From the NCBI GenBank assembly GCA_029582265.1, contig CM055837.1:14402777-14466776 (forward strand): a DNA stretch of 64,000 nt. Reading direction: 5' to 3'. Under the pieces are notes generated by a model. The model did not search any database and was not told the origin of the DNA. It was given only the letters and a program-made list of their open reading frames with translations. The position numbers and the translations under genes are program-made. Source of the stretch: Zoroaster sp. YZ-2022. Lineage: Eukaryota > Echinodermata > Asteroidea > Forcipulatida > Zoroasteridae. Shown here one piece after another: positions 11,663-26,600 of this stretch (positions within the stretch are counted from its first letter, which is position 1; each line of letters starts with the position of its first letter).

Positions 11663-14600
11663 CTGAAATATAATACAAAATAATAACCTCATCAACAAGG
11701 ATAAAGACATTCAAATAAATGTATCATTTGCTCCTGAATACTCAACTGACAACATTTAGTGCTAGCTATGAATAATTTTATTCATTATTTTTTAAACAGC
11801 ATATCTAACTACTATCAAATAAGATACTTTGTTCTAATTTAACCCTCCTATATACAGTGCAGTTGCCATAGAATTGTCAGACCTTTCAAAACCTTTCAAG
11901 TTTGCTGTACTGAAGGGTTTTGAAAGGTGAGAAAACTGTCTGACAAAAGGGACCTATGAAAGGTTTCGAAAGGTGTAACAACTCTCTGAACAAACTGGTG
12001 TTGAAATGTTTCAATACCTTTCAAAGGGTATTGAAAGGTGTGGTTGTTCAGTAGCAACAAATTCTGGAGGGTTTTAAAGGGTTCATAATAATTGATAGCC
12101 ATTTTGGCCCGTAAGCAGATTTTGAAAGGTTTTGAAAGGTCAAACCATAGGAGGGTTAAGAGCCAAATTTGTTTTCAGACGGTAATACAAGGGAACTGTG
12201 TCAGGAATTGGCTTCTGTGCAAAAGGGCAATATGGGATAAGGTGTTAAGGAAGCTGGTTAGTATCTGAATAAAAAGTGATGTAAACTTGGATAGTCTTGG
12301 ATATAGCAGTCGCACAACATGCAGTATATCGGCACATTAACCCTAACAATCCCCATCCAGTCAAACTCCAACGCCAGGTTTTGTTGGAATCTGTTAGGAT
12401 GGGTACTGGACCCCAACTGATTATCTTTTACACTGGGTTAGGCATACCTCCAGAATCAGAGTCCAACAGTTTGTGTGTACAGTTTGCCATATGGTGTTGG
12501 AATTTGCAAGGATGGGTATGGTTTCTAGTAAATTACAATAGGGAGTTGGGGTTAATAATGCAGTATGCATTTAATGATTGTGTAATGTACACATGTACAG
12601 TTCTTGCCTGAATCTCTCTGAATACACTGATTGTTTTTGACAACTTGCTGTCAGTTTTTAGAATACAATGTTATGAATGTCCAGAATCCATGGTTTCTGG
12701 AGACAATGTTGTGAACTAGATTATTACATAACTGGCACACTTTATGTTGTAGTAAAGTAACAACATGGGCTTGTCAGCTTACCTCAACCCCACCTTCTGC
12801 AGGTACAGCGCCCTCGCTTGTTGGCAAGGTGTTATCTTCTTTTAGTTGCTCATTTAGTAGTATCTGTGCAGCAGCCGCTATCCGCTCAGCATCACGTTGG
12901 GATTCTTCTAATTTGAAGTATTCAGCAGCACGGGATTTGACTACATCACGGATGATTGCTGTTGACATAAGATAACCACAAAGATCGGTATGATAATAAT
13001 ATTAAATATCAAATTCCAATGTGCAAAGGTAATTGTAATACATGAATGAATAAAATTACTGTTCATATTCACATACTCTGATCTGCTTGATCTGGGCTCG
13101 ATTTCACAAAGCACTAAGATTCATCTTAAGATGAGTATTACCATAGTGATTTGTATTGTGACATCACACTTTGCTAAGCAATTAAGATTGATACACAGTT
13201 AAGATCTATCTTAGCTCTTTGTGAAATCGGCAGCAGCCTTGCAAATAAGATTTTGTTGTAATGATACCTTATGTTTTCTTGCAATTATACTAACACATTT
13301 GTATTTCTTCATAAAAAGAATTACAAGAAACATTTACTATTCCCAGTGAATTGCATATGTATACAATAAAGTGACTTAATTGAAAAAGTGTAAATGCACA
13401 GATCATGTGTCTGTGTACACACAACATAATAAACATGTACAGAAGCAAGGCGAGGATATTAATCATGTAAAGGTTTTTGATGTCTCAAATCTGCTTAAAG
13501 AGAAAGTTCATTGGTATATGGCTCATTTCATCAGGTTGGGATACAAGGTGTGACATGAAGGTGAAATTTTCAAAAGTGATTAACTGTAACTTTTTTACAG
13601 TTTTTATTATGGAAATATATTATATTTTTATAATTTAAAAGTTTTTTCTCCATTGAATTCAAAACTAAAATGATCCATTGGTGTCAACATGAAGGAAACA
13701 AATCACAGTACGGATGTAACATGGACACCAAAACATATTTCAATGCAGCAGATGTTAGTCAAAGCTTATGAATCCCTCATCTCTTTTCACTTCAAATCAG
13801 TCTGGTTTCATGCATTTACCAATTAATATTATGCTTTTTAATGTCTGTCTTACATCGAAGCAATAAAAGAGTCGACAAAATGATCATTATTTGTTTTTGC
13901 ATCTAGAGGCTTTATTCTGGAATTTTTTCTTTATTAAATAATTTTTCAATAAAATCTATTTAAAAGTGACTTGGAAAGGACAATGAGGTTTATTGCTGTG
14001 GTATTGGGGTTTCTGGTGAATTACATTGACCTTCAATTGAGTTTATTGTGTCCTAAACTGGGCTATGCGGATGTAACACTGACAACATTGGACACCGTGT
14101 CCACGTTACATACTTCATGAACAACGATAATACTCCAGTAGACAACACATTACTATTCACAATGAGCAACAGTTACAGTTCTTCAGAGATTATACAGACC
14201 CATAAGTCACTTCTCTATGCAGAAATTGACCTTTAAAGACATCTGTAGAATATTTAAGAGTACACAAAAGCTATCGGACGAAACCTGAACTACGTATACA
14301 CCTTGAATTTTTTTCAAGAACCTACTGCAGACAAGGATCTGTGTGTGATTTATGTGTCATTTTTAAAAACTAATTACTAACTTTAAAATTGTTTTAAATT
14401 TTGGGTCATTACTAATTGTATCCACCATTACACATTATTGGTAAAGTGTCTGTAAATGTTTCAATAATTTGTTAGAATCAAGAGAATAAAACCAAATTTG
14501 GGGTGGGAGAATTTTATTTTCACTCTGAGACTCATTTCATTTCTATAATAAATAAAATGTTATAGACCTGATCAATTTCTCACGGACAGAAAGTTTCAAA

Positions 14601-17600
14601 ATTGCCTTCCCTAATTATAGTTTATTTAATGCTTAATTTCAAGTCTATCTGCACATTACATGTCAACTATAATTTGTTTGTGCCATGGACAAATGGGATA
14701 AGATATTCATGCCTTATTTTGACTCTGCTTTAAAAATGGTTTGATCTAGAAAATTTGAAGTATTATTTTGTGAAAAGATGTTTTGACATCCCAAACCTTG
14801 GTAATACTTTTTTAATGCATCCTCATACAAATAGTAAGTTTTGGCCAGAATATTTAATGTTGGTGGATTGATTGGAACACCAGATAGGCAAACTAAAAGA
14901 ACTAGGAAAACAACTGTTAATTTTTTTTTTTAAATTCAAGCTTTCAATAATCCAATGTTTGATTTAGAGGGACAAACTTTTCACGTTACACTCAAAAATA
15001 CAATTTTACCCGTTGATGTAAGAGTATTATTGAATATATTATAAATAGTGAAAAAGTGGAGGTTGGATACTGCTTTCCCTTGTGTGTGTAATCAAGCAAC
15101 AATGGTTGGCCTTGTAACCGACGATGTTCACACACGACCGTAAACACCATTGTTGCCCAGTTTACGGACACGTGTGGTATGTCATTTATAATTCGGCGAA
15201 GACTACACAACGATTTTGCCTTGGTTTGCTCCTAAAATCAATGAGAATTCCCCCAAAAGAAAACGTAGTTTATTTCTATTATCAGTGCATATTATTTTGT
15301 AATATTTGCATGAGGCAATGCCGACTCATTTTAGACAATGATTTCGGTTTGCAATGCTTCGGGCGATGGCCACGGTTCCAACACTTGCGCAAACATTGTC
15401 ACAGTTGCACATGCTGGCGATGCATTTTGAATAGCATTGCGCAATGAATGCACTTTTTGCGCGCGCAAGTCTAACGCAGTGCAAGCCGGTGCGCGGGCAT
15501 CGACGTAACATGAGACTCCGACTCAATTTAGTTTTATTCGATGTGAAAGAGTTTTCGACAGCTTTGTTTAGTGTCCACAAAATAAGTACTCCGCTTAAAT
15601 GTTTAAAAAAATGTTTGCCCCTCCTCAAAAGCTTTAAAAACAGTTGAAACTTGGCATAATATTTTAAAACCAATGGTATTTGCTGTTTTCGACGTAATTT
15701 TGATATTGGTTAATTTATCGACGTAACAAAAGAAAGACGCCAGGGTTTCAGACAGCTTTTCCCGCCAAATTAAACCTCGGTAGAACAGACTTAATAAGTT
15801 GAAATCAAGACGGTCGTGTAGACATCAGTTATGCACCATACTATTTTTAATGTACGCGGTGGAATATTTTTTTTCTTCTACGAATTGTGCTTCGATGTAA
15901 CGAAATACGGATGGACACCAAATTCGGTCGTGGTATTTCAACTTAATTTTTGAGAAAACGGTACAGTTGAACTTCCAGCTGACACTTTTATTCATTAAAG
16001 AGGGGTTTGGACATGAATATTATGATGCAATGTTATAGTTTTGGGCAATGGCGAAAATCTTTTACACCATTCTGTCGACGTAACACAGATTTACCAAAAG
16101 ACACCATGTTACGTCGATGAAAGAAAATTTGAGCGCCGTTGCTGAAATAATTTATGCAAATATTCCAGTATGGCTACCTTTATGTGAGAATTTAAACATC
16201 ATATAACACATATATTAACAGAAAAAGTTTACTTTGATTTTTTAAATATTATTCTTCATCATCATAATATGCATATTTTTTATGTCACAATTTTCATCAC
16301 TTTTATTTCCATGGACACCACAACATTCTTGGATAGAAATAATAAATTTAAACCCGAAATTATTTAAAAAAACAATTCTGATTCATACTCTAGTATATAA
16401 TTAATCAGGATAAACCATAATTTTCCTCTAAACATAGCCCAATCCTTATACAATTGTCCCTTAAAAAGTTGAGTTCAGCATATTTTGAGTGTATCCCAAC
16501 CTGGTGAAATGAGCCATATGGTAATGTACGTTCATCTCTACCCTCTAGTTGTTAAAGTTTCATCACAATAGATGCTCAAGTTTTTGAGAAAACAAAGAAC
16601 TGTTATATGTTTTTGTAAACTTGACATAACAATTTCTGTTTTGTCTAAGATGAAAACGCGGAATAATTTCTTAGCATTATTGATACTTCCAACTTTATAC
16701 CAAGTAAGGCTTTAGATAATACTTTGTTTCATAATCTGGTAATCGCCTTCACTTTAAAATAGGGCTGTGCGTTTTCGGATATTTTTGGAACCGGATACCC
16801 GAAATCAGAAAAGTTCGGATACCCGGATACCCGTTTACGTCCTTGTTGAAAACATGCCTCATTTGGTGTACAAATACATATAAATGTTAACCAAATTTAC
16901 CTTTATAATACAGAGGATACCATATTCAATTCGATCTTTATTAAAGTATAACATTTTGGTGACAAAATATTGTATTTACTGAAAGTTATTTCTGAAATTA
17001 AACCGTAAAAATTTATACAAAAGTGTCTGTCTTTAACAACCCAAGTTACAATATTATACACTGAACAAAAGAAAGGCTGATTGATCACACGCAAGACGCA
17101 CGGCCGGTGCATCACTCAGCTACAGCGACCTCACACGTGACTGTATCAGGAGTGACTACGGTACCAATCAGAAGACAATAATGTTCATGTCACAAAACAC
17201 GTGTTGAATAATGTCATTGGTCGATCAAAGGCGATGTGGGCGGAACTAAGGCGATGGGCGTAACTAAACCATTGTGGGAAAACGATCCATGTGCTCTTGT
17301 GCTTGCCGCCCCTGCCTTCTAAATAAGGATATCCACGTCATGTTTGCTTTGGATTAAGGACATGATTTTGCGTACTAAAATAATATTTAATATTATGAAA
17401 CTAACAAACTGCAAAATATTACGAATCTAAAATCCGAACTTGAATATTTCTATCACAATGAACTTTAGTTAAATGTCAATAAACCTGTCAAAAAACCTCA
17501 TTTCCTGAAAGAATGAATTTATATGAGACCTAGCTAGGAATAATTAAAAACAACAACTACTACTAATTTTAAGAATTAAGATTATTTTCAGAACCCAATA

Positions 17601-20600
17601 TTTATCTTTCAATATCGTTTGCGGTTTACTGATTGTTACACATTGATAAGTTCACTTTATGGAGTGGCAGTTATGCGGGCGTTCATTGCCAGGAATACCA
17701 GCATGTTCACGTTAGCAGGCGTTAAACAGCTCCGCTTTGCCGTGACGATATTTCCCGCGGTGGAAAACACCCGTTCGGAGGGCACTGGCGTTGCTGGAAT
17801 ACCGAGATACTTCTTGGCGATCCTTGCGACTGATGGAAACCGAATGGCATTTGACCGCCACCAATGACATGGATCATCACTGAGCCCGGCTGGTTTAGTG
17901 CGTAGATATTCTGCAAACTTCGTCTCCAGGAGATCTGACGGCAGCTTTACTGGTGTCCTCGTCGCTATACTACTGCCGCCCTCGTCCGCCAGTGGTTGAT
18001 GCGCTCATCCCACTTAACAAGAACTACATAGCTGAAGTTTCTTCACGAACTTTCTCCGTCCGTTGGCGCTTTGGGGTGGAGAAGACGTCGCCTTGATCAT
18101 CATGTCACTCAACACCACTTTTTTTATTAGGACAACATTATAATGTGGACGCCCCTATAATATAATCCCCTATTAACGCATCATGGTGCACACTCCAGTG
18201 CAGACAGGAAGCAGCAGTAATTGTCCCACTAATCCAATTACTGTGAACAATAGGCAAACATTCCATCCTGAGCAGCTAGTTTGATACTTGTTTGTAGCAT
18301 GCCGCAGTCAGGCTATTTGAGTTCTTAATGATTGGATACAATGTATCCAAATGTATGGAAATGTCCGAAAAATACTACAAAGGCGTTATCAGAGAGTAAT
18401 CTCTTAAATAAAATTGCTCCTAAAAGTGTAAACATTACATTGTTCAATAGTCAACAATTTCTGTTCACACCGCTGAAATGGTAAGTCCCGATTTTAAAAA
18501 GTCGTTTACGGGTATCCGGAACCGAAAAATGGAACCGGGTAATGACAGTTTCGGTCGGGTATCCGGATACCCGGCACAGCCCTACTTTAAAATACTAAGC
18601 TTGGGGTGATATCAATTTTTTTCATGCACGATATATTGTCAAACATATCGCTGTTTTCAATAATATTTTCATGCATGATTCCTTTAGAGCAGGGTTCAAC
18701 CTTAGCGGTGGTCCGCTGGCCAAATGCCAGTTGAAATACCTTGCCAAATGGTCTGGCTGGCCAGTCGAAAAAATCTGCAAGGGTATGGATTACAGAATTC
18801 CAACGAAGCCAATTAAAGAATGTGCAATTAAGAAACTGCAAGACTGAGTTAATTTATTCTGTCTTTATTGGACTTGCCTCAAAACTGTCTAAGAATGATC
18901 AGAGCGTCATGATTATTTTCAGGCGAGCGGCATTTCACACACACGGCCTATGTTTACATCGTGAGTGACATGATCCAAATCGCGTAACGAATATTTCTAT
19001 TGGTTGTATGACAAGGTAGGTGTTCTTGTTCGACCAATAAGATAGTCATTGCACACAGCACGTACCGAATATTTCTATTGGTTGTATGATGACATATTGT
19101 TTTTTGGTGACAATCGGTATTTTACATGCCATGTTTTGCAGGTTTTTTTGTTTGTTTGTTAGAACAGAAGTTTTTTACACCTTAAGTTATTTTACACACA
19201 ATCTTTGCTTATATGTGCATGTTGTTTTGAAACTGATTGAATACTGCGTGCACACGCCGTATATGATGGACCAGTCAAAAACCTGGTGGACCAGTCACAA
19301 TTCAAGCCTGGTCCTGCTGGACAGTGAAAAACAAAAGTTAATGGCAAACCCTGTAGAGCCAACAACCACAGGTATGCATTCAATTACTAACACTTAATCC
19401 GTCTGAAAAGATTTCTTTGAGTGGCAGTGGATTAAGAGACAAGACAGAGTTCTGGGTCTGGACCCAGTATGGCAGCTCCTTTGTAATCTGACAGTCGGCT
19501 AACCGCTGAAGTAGTTCGCTTTGGTTTCTCACTTCTGAAAGCTTGAAAAGTCTGGTCTAATTTTGTTTCCATGGAATTTCTGAATCAACTCACAATCGCA
19601 ATTTTTAAATCATCTGAAGAAGTAGCTGTAGCTACGAAAGCTTATGCCTATTTTTAAGTTTAGTTAGTCTTAAAAGTGCTACCATTTATATATATATAAT
19701 TTTTAAATCGCGATTTGCCGATACCATGATAACTTGAAAAGGTTCTTGGTATTGTAATCGAACAAAATAAGGTATCGCGATATTCGATATTATCGTGTTA
19801 GTGCCCAAGCTTAGTTCAAATGTCCATAATGATGTATTTGTAATGTAAGTTGAGCATATAACTTACCATCCAGCATTGTCCTGCCAAGTACAGATTTTCC
19901 TATACACTTCTGAACTTCTTCCATGATCCAAGGTAGGAAGCCAGTCTCTACATCTCTCGCCACTGGGTCATAGAAATAGCCATTATCACTCAGTGTACCA
20001 AACACAGAGGGGATGAGATCAGCAAGGTAACTCTGGGCAAACGCCCTCGCACCAATCTTCTCCGTTGTCTCTTTTTCCTTTTTGAGGACTTCACGCTGTT
20101 GTTTCATTCGTCGTTCCTGGGTAAAGTAATTAATAAATAATCATCCACTGAGCAATGAAATTAGATACATCATAAAAATATTATAAGAAGAAACTTCAAC
20201 AGACAACAGATGCCATGCTCTTCATTATATTTTGTGGCAGATATAATAATAAATAGTAAATATTCCTTAAAGGTAAATTTGACATTTGTTCACCAGGAAA
20301 TGTTTTATTTATTGTATATCTCAATACAAATAATTAAAAACTTCACGAGTTACTAACCTTTTCTTCCCTGTGCCGTCTCTCTTGTTCTTCAAGTCTCTGT
20401 GTCTCAACCAACTCAGCATTCCTCAGCTCCTCAAATGCCCTCTGTTGAGCATTGAGGTTAGCTAGTTCCTCCTCCTCCATAACTTCCAGGAGGGCTTGCT
20501 CTACCGTCTTGCCAACCAGAACCTCTACGATAGGTTTCACCTCAATGTCAAAGTCAAACAGCTGTGGAGGTATTTGCAGGTACAAAAATTCAATCAATTG

Positions 20601-23600
20601 AAAATGAGCACAAAAATTTGCAAATATACATTCTCCTTGCACGTAACTTCAAATTTGCCTCATTTGTACACATAAACAAGTTGTACTGCAAAATACCTTC
20701 ACACAGGTTCATAAAGAGATGGTTCCCAAAATACTTGTGTACAATTTCATTTACTTTATAGCATTAGAACAGCAAGCCTGTAACATGCCATCACCTTGAA
20801 AATAAAACTACAAAAATTACTTAACATCATGAGGACAGGCTTTTTATCTCTTACAATATTTTTCCACCTGAATAGCACCAATTTAAAAAACTTTTTTTCT
20901 GGAAAATTTTCACAAATACTTACATCTCCTTCACAGATCTGCGTAGCAACATCCATACCAGTTTTGGCAGGAACAAACAGAGGAGTTGGTGGTCTGTCCA
21001 AGAAAGCATCTGTCTGGCATTCGACATCTGCCTCCTCTACCCTGTCACTTAACTCCTCCAAGTAAAGCTCTGTCTGAACATCAATGTGTTTACGACCCTC
21101 AACTGGGTCAGGTGACCTTGGTCGGAGTTGGTCCTTTGCTCGCTTAGCAGCTATCTTGCGTCGTCTAACTTCCTGCTGTCTCTGGATTTCAATTGGGTCT
21201 GGCTGAGCTGTCTGTTTTCGGAGAGGAGAAGTGGTCAAACTAGATGGTAAATCTGATTTATCATGTATTTATATACATTATTGGAAATCATTTAAATAGC
21301 AGTCGCAATTAGCTTATTCAAACATCATCAATGATACTTTGTCAAACTTTGCAACAAAGAAAACTAAAAAACATGATTGTTACATTAAGAAAAATAATAG
21401 TTGTTTATAATTGAATTAAAGGGACAGTATCGTCACGATCAACAGGGCATGGAATCAGAATGCTAGTTTCAGATTAACTCAGTCTGCTCTGATAGTGATG
21501 ATACTGCCCCTTTAAAATTTAATGTGTTTTTCACATTAAACATAAACATAAAGAATACGTACTGCTGGGAGTGTGTGTTGTGCGTATGTGTTGCCGCGCA
21601 CAATGCGCCTGTCATACATGATGTTGCCATAGGGTACACTTTCAGATCTGAAAAGAAAATTAAAAACAAAACAAATGAGTTTAATAGTGAACCGGTGGGA
21701 ACTGCAGAGTAGATGTATTCTTTATTGCATTTGTCAATGTTTGATGATTGTGTACATAATGTTAATGGAAAAATAAAAAGATATTAACATTAAGCAGACT
21801 AATATCAACACCATCAAGCTAAATACTAAAAACACTAAATAATAACCAGTTAACGATACAATGTCAGGGATGTCTTGATTACATATAAATATTAACTTAA
21901 GATAACATTGGAACGTAAATGATAGAATGACACTTTTGCAACGTGTAATACAGCGGGCCATCTCCTGGCGATGACTAGAGCAGACTAGTCGAAACGTTGA
22001 GAACAAACCAACCAGCTCTTCTCAGAGCCATCACTTTTTCCAAAAAGAGATCATTACACAGAACTAAAAAAACATCTATCTCCACCATGCAAAGCCTCAA
22101 ATCCTACACTGATATTACTTAAATTGTGTTTAAACGCAACCCTTTCAACATTCAATCTGGGGAGTGATGTAGTGTCCAGGGCAATATTATTTGCAACACC
22201 ATTGATAGTGTCTCGGGCAATATTATTTGGAACACCAGTGCAGTATGGGAATAAGCACATGAAAGGAGAATGTGGAATAAATACAGTGATCCAGTTCATC
22301 AGTAAATATCGCTCTCCGTTTACTTGTTTATTTACATCCCTTTTTATGAGAATACTACAGATACAATGCCGAATGTTTTTGATGGAGTGAGTGAATACTG
22401 TACATGATGAATACGTGGGTTTGAAAATGTGCATTTAGCTAGTTTGAAATCTGAATAACAAAATTAGATGTCTTCGTACAGGTGGGGCTGGTAGGGCCAC
22501 GGATAAAGATGCAGTGAACGATTTCCCCTGTATCGCATCGCAAAATGCGACGTAATTTGGACAATCTGCAATGGAATTTCAAACAATACATCACAAATTT
22601 TGCGATACAAATTGCGACAGATATTTTCACTATTGTGGTTTAATAAGAAACATTTTTGAAATCACAATCACAAACCTTACCCGAAATAACATTTCCCCGC
22701 AATGCCCAAAATTTTATGTGAATGAAATATTTTTCTGCTGATGAATTAACTGCAGGCGAAATCCCCGAAATGGAAAACACGCAACAGCCCATTTTTTTTT
22801 TTTTTTTTAGCTTCGCACATGTTTATTTTTTCTTCTACTGAGTTTGGGGGTTGGAGCAATTGAGCAATTACGCCACCGCTATACAAATTTAGGACCATGT
22901 TCACTTCACACTTTCATACGATCACTATGGCCATATTGAAAGGAACTCGAGAAACATTTTTAACTTTGTTTTATAATAAAAGTTTTTGAACACTTAACAA
23001 AATGAGCATTAATTTATATATGTGGTGGTGAGGTTTAGAATCATTTCGGCAAACAATATGATCACACTTTCAACCACAGTGAGCCACTCATTTTGCCGAC
23101 AATTTTTTAATAATCAAAATCAAGCATACTACTCGAAATTCACTTTGAAAAGCAGCCGAACATGTCGCAGTCGGTAATTTGTTTTCACGTTATTGTATCT
23201 GTTTTAGCTATCGATATGACAATGTAAATTACAAAAACGGACGGAGGACTACAATTTTGCCAAAATAAGGAAAAATTTGGCATGGAAGAAAGACAGATGT
23301 GAAGTTGTTTTTACCACTTTTTGGCCCAATTTCCGGACACTAAAGATGATTATTTCTGCTAAAATCTTGATAATACATGTATGCATATATGATGAACCAA
23401 ACGACAGTCAAGCCTTGAAAAACAACACCTGTACTTGTGCACACTGCATACTGTAATTTTAAGCATTTTAAATTTGCTATACAAAATTCACAGATTGCTA
23501 TATAAAAAATGATTTTGCTATGCAAATTCTTTTTTGCATCGCAGTTTTGCGATGCAAAATTTTTGAACTAAATTGTTCCCTGAGATGTCCAGTGACTGGG

Positions 23601-26600
23601 GCCCTATTACATTGATAAAAAAGTTCACTAACAAACATGAAAAATATAAAATTGAAAATATGACTTACAACACTGTTAAACACTAAAACAGTACCAACTG
23701 CAAATTCTTAATTTTAAACAGTAACCAGTTAGTGTCAGTATTTCTATTTGAACATTTTCTTAAAACCCCAAAATAATAATAATAAAATGCTTTTAACTAA
23801 TGTTAACTGTTAGTTTTGATCCAGGGCAGTGGTCGAAATTAACTTGAATTTTATGATAGCCCACAGACAGGACTAACGTTAATTATATAAAGATTTTACT
23901 AATGTTAACGTTAGTCCTTTTTGTTGTTGTTAGTAATGTAACGTTAAATGTTAACGTTAGTCCTGAAAAAGGTGGAATCTGTATTTTGTACTTGCAAGTT
24001 GCACACAAGTAATGTTAGGCCTATTGTTTAATTCTTTTATTTCATTTTTTTTCACTAGCCCATTGGTAGGGATGACAATCCAAAAATCAACCACAACTTA
24101 ACAGGCCTGCACTGTGTTGAAACCAGATAGCTTATTCCCAGAAGCCATTTGCTTTTGGTTTGAAGAAAATTGGCCCAGGCATTCCAGAGTTAGAGGTCAT
24201 GAAAGGGTATGGCCTTGGTCCAAGCTAGTATTACAGTACCGGCCGCAAGTAATTACAAATCCCTCCGAGTGCGTGGCGAGAACCCCCGTGTAAACTGCGT
24301 GGCGTGTACGGGGCTACTCGGTGCCCTGCGGGGATTCTGCGGGGGCACAAAGGGGCCTTTGCGTGCCGCGTACGTGCCGTGGGCAAACTTTGCGGGTGCA
24401 CACGAAGCCCCGCAACAAAACCAAGCACATCTTTACGCTCGGATGAACATGAATACCTGATATGTTAACAGCATAGTGTGCCTACTTGTGCTATAACACT
24501 GTATGATCATGGTTGGCGGTGTGGTTTTTCTACCATGTTTGTTATGGTCGTCCGCCTTATTTTGCATATGAATTTTCCTTATAAAATAATTCTAAATACA
24601 TGTTGGTTCGCCAAATTTGATGTACCGTAATTTCCGAATATAAGCCGGCTTATACGCTTGATTTTGACACGGTAAAGTTGCCTGCGGCTTATCGCGAGGT
24701 ATGAATCTTGAAGAACAAAACACAATGCACAATTAAGCAAAATCGTTGGTAAACAGACAGAAACAGAAACCTAAAAACCTTTATTGTTCGTAGCGAAAAT
24801 GGTCTGGTCATTGTCAGTTTTAGTGAGCGAACCTCGATACACAGATTTATTCAAAACTTCTGAAAAAACCGTTGCAACGTTTAGCGCCAGCGACATCAGA
24901 ATGCACGACGTAGATCGTAGTCTATGCCATGCGTGTACCAGAGAGCCAATGGGGAAATTCGTTACGCGTGGCAGGCGATGAGTCATCGTTTCGTTGGTTG
25001 CCGTTGTAGTGATTACATGTACGTTGTGCAGAAAGCAGGCAACCAGAAGTGCAGTTGATGTTTTTTGCCGTCGATAGGAAAATCTAGTCATGATTATCAA
25101 TATCCAATTTATCTAAAACTTTATTGTTTTTTTAAGTCCATGGTGTATTTTCATATAAGGAGTTGGAAAAGTCTTGAAAATTTACATAAAGGGAGTGGTA
25201 GTCATTGTCCTCGCTCCGCAAAACGGCCGCGAATTGAGAAATATTATGATTTTGTTACTGGTTGAACTACTGCTCACATTAAAATCGCCATGCATGGTAA
25301 TTAGGTCTGAAGGCAGACAGCCAGTAGGAAAATTTGTTACGCGGCATATGTACTACATTTAATTTGTTTATTGGCTGAATTCCCACATAATGTCGGAATT
25401 CAGCCAATAGGAAAATTCAGTTAGGTTGCCAAGTAGGAATTCAGCCAGTACTTTGTTTCATCAACACTGGGGTGCGATCGGTAACGACTACAAGAAACTT
25501 AACCCGCGCCTTTCTCCGGCTTTTGGAACTTAAATGTTTTCTCCTGCAGAAAAATACCGTAAGGTTTGTAAGGTTGGCATCTCATTACACAGAATGCGCC
25601 AACGCATGTTTGCCCCCCCCCCTTTCAACCCCTACGACGGGTACTTTTGAAAGTGCACCACGGTAGGACGGGCAGTTTTGGAAATCCTAGATGAAACCCA
25701 TGTTACTTACCCATGTAACTTATGTTTTATTTTATATTTTCAGACAAAAACAAAAATGTATGTACATTTAAATAATGATATTCTATAAAAAGGGCACTAT
25801 GGCCAACGGTGAAAAGGGCACGTATTTATAGGTGAAATGGGCATTTTTTCGAGGCATGACGGTCAGTTTCAAGGCATCACAGCCCGTCGTGGTCAGGTAA
25901 ATCTAGGCTCATGGCCCTTATGCTTTGATGTTTTTCACTTGTTACACTGAGTTTGTGTCAGTGAATGATCGATATCTTCAAAACGGTACCTGTTTGGGAA
26001 ATGAAAATTACACATTGGATAGTTTATTAGTTACTTCTTGCCTTGGTATGGGTATACGACACTTCCCTGATCACTTGAACCCACGCAACAACCAAGTTTC
26101 ACGCCAATGATTGAAAACAAAGCCCCTATCAGTCCACGGCAAAGTGCAGACTGTGCGGGCCATCTGCGTGGCCCGCAAATCTTCTCACCCGCACGGCATT
26201 TTTTGTGGGTACCGCATGCACGCTGGGATTTTATGGGATTTTATGGGATCCACGGCACGTACACGGAAGCCCACGCAGGTTACTCGAAGGGATTTGTAAT
26301 TACTTGCGGCCGGTACTGTATGTTACCTACATAACCTCCAAGGTGTCCTGTGGTCCCTTTGGGAGTTCAATAACATTATACAAAAACTGTCCATTTTCAA
26401 GGAAGTGAATCTTGAAAAGTATTTGGCCAATTTTTTTTCATTTTTGGAACATCTGTAGAAACCAGCCTACTCTTTTCACCCAATCAATCTGAAAACTAGT
26501 TGCCATTGATGCCAAATTAATTAAGATTTTTAAAAATATGCCTTTAAACTTAACTAACTTTGTTGTGGTTGTGACAAGAGGTGGCCACGCCGTAAAAAGC

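Larger units (their letters stand above)
12959..19866 (-). other. RSPH3 intron 5
   Basis: A 6.9-kb intron between GTAAGT and AG. Most of it is mobile DNA: a small foldback MITE (13092-13234), a 3-kb element with long inverted ends (13499-16543), a hAT element (16760-18584) and a stem-loop motif near 19614. I see no host exon in it. Segment 18600-19600 holds no feature I can name. Confidence 0.8.

Noticed and set aside
12297..12611. 104-residue forward frame
   Set aside because: Overlaps the CCCTAAC MITE in RSPH3 intron 6 on the opposite strand; no motif.
20756..20923. C-terminal extension of the RSPH3 exon-3 frame (VSICENFPEKKFF...)
   Set aside because: Readthrough past a strong GTAAGT donor; the conserved protein continues in exon 4 instead.
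22054..22434. 126-residue reverse-strand frame in RSPH3 intron 1
   Set aside because: No recognisable motif, an overlapping frame of similar length on the other strand, and no RSPH3 counterpart.
24209..24460. GC-rich 83-residue frame
   Set aside because: It crosses the left inverted end of the TA-flanked element and has no homologue I recognise; a frame on the opposite strand covers the same bases.
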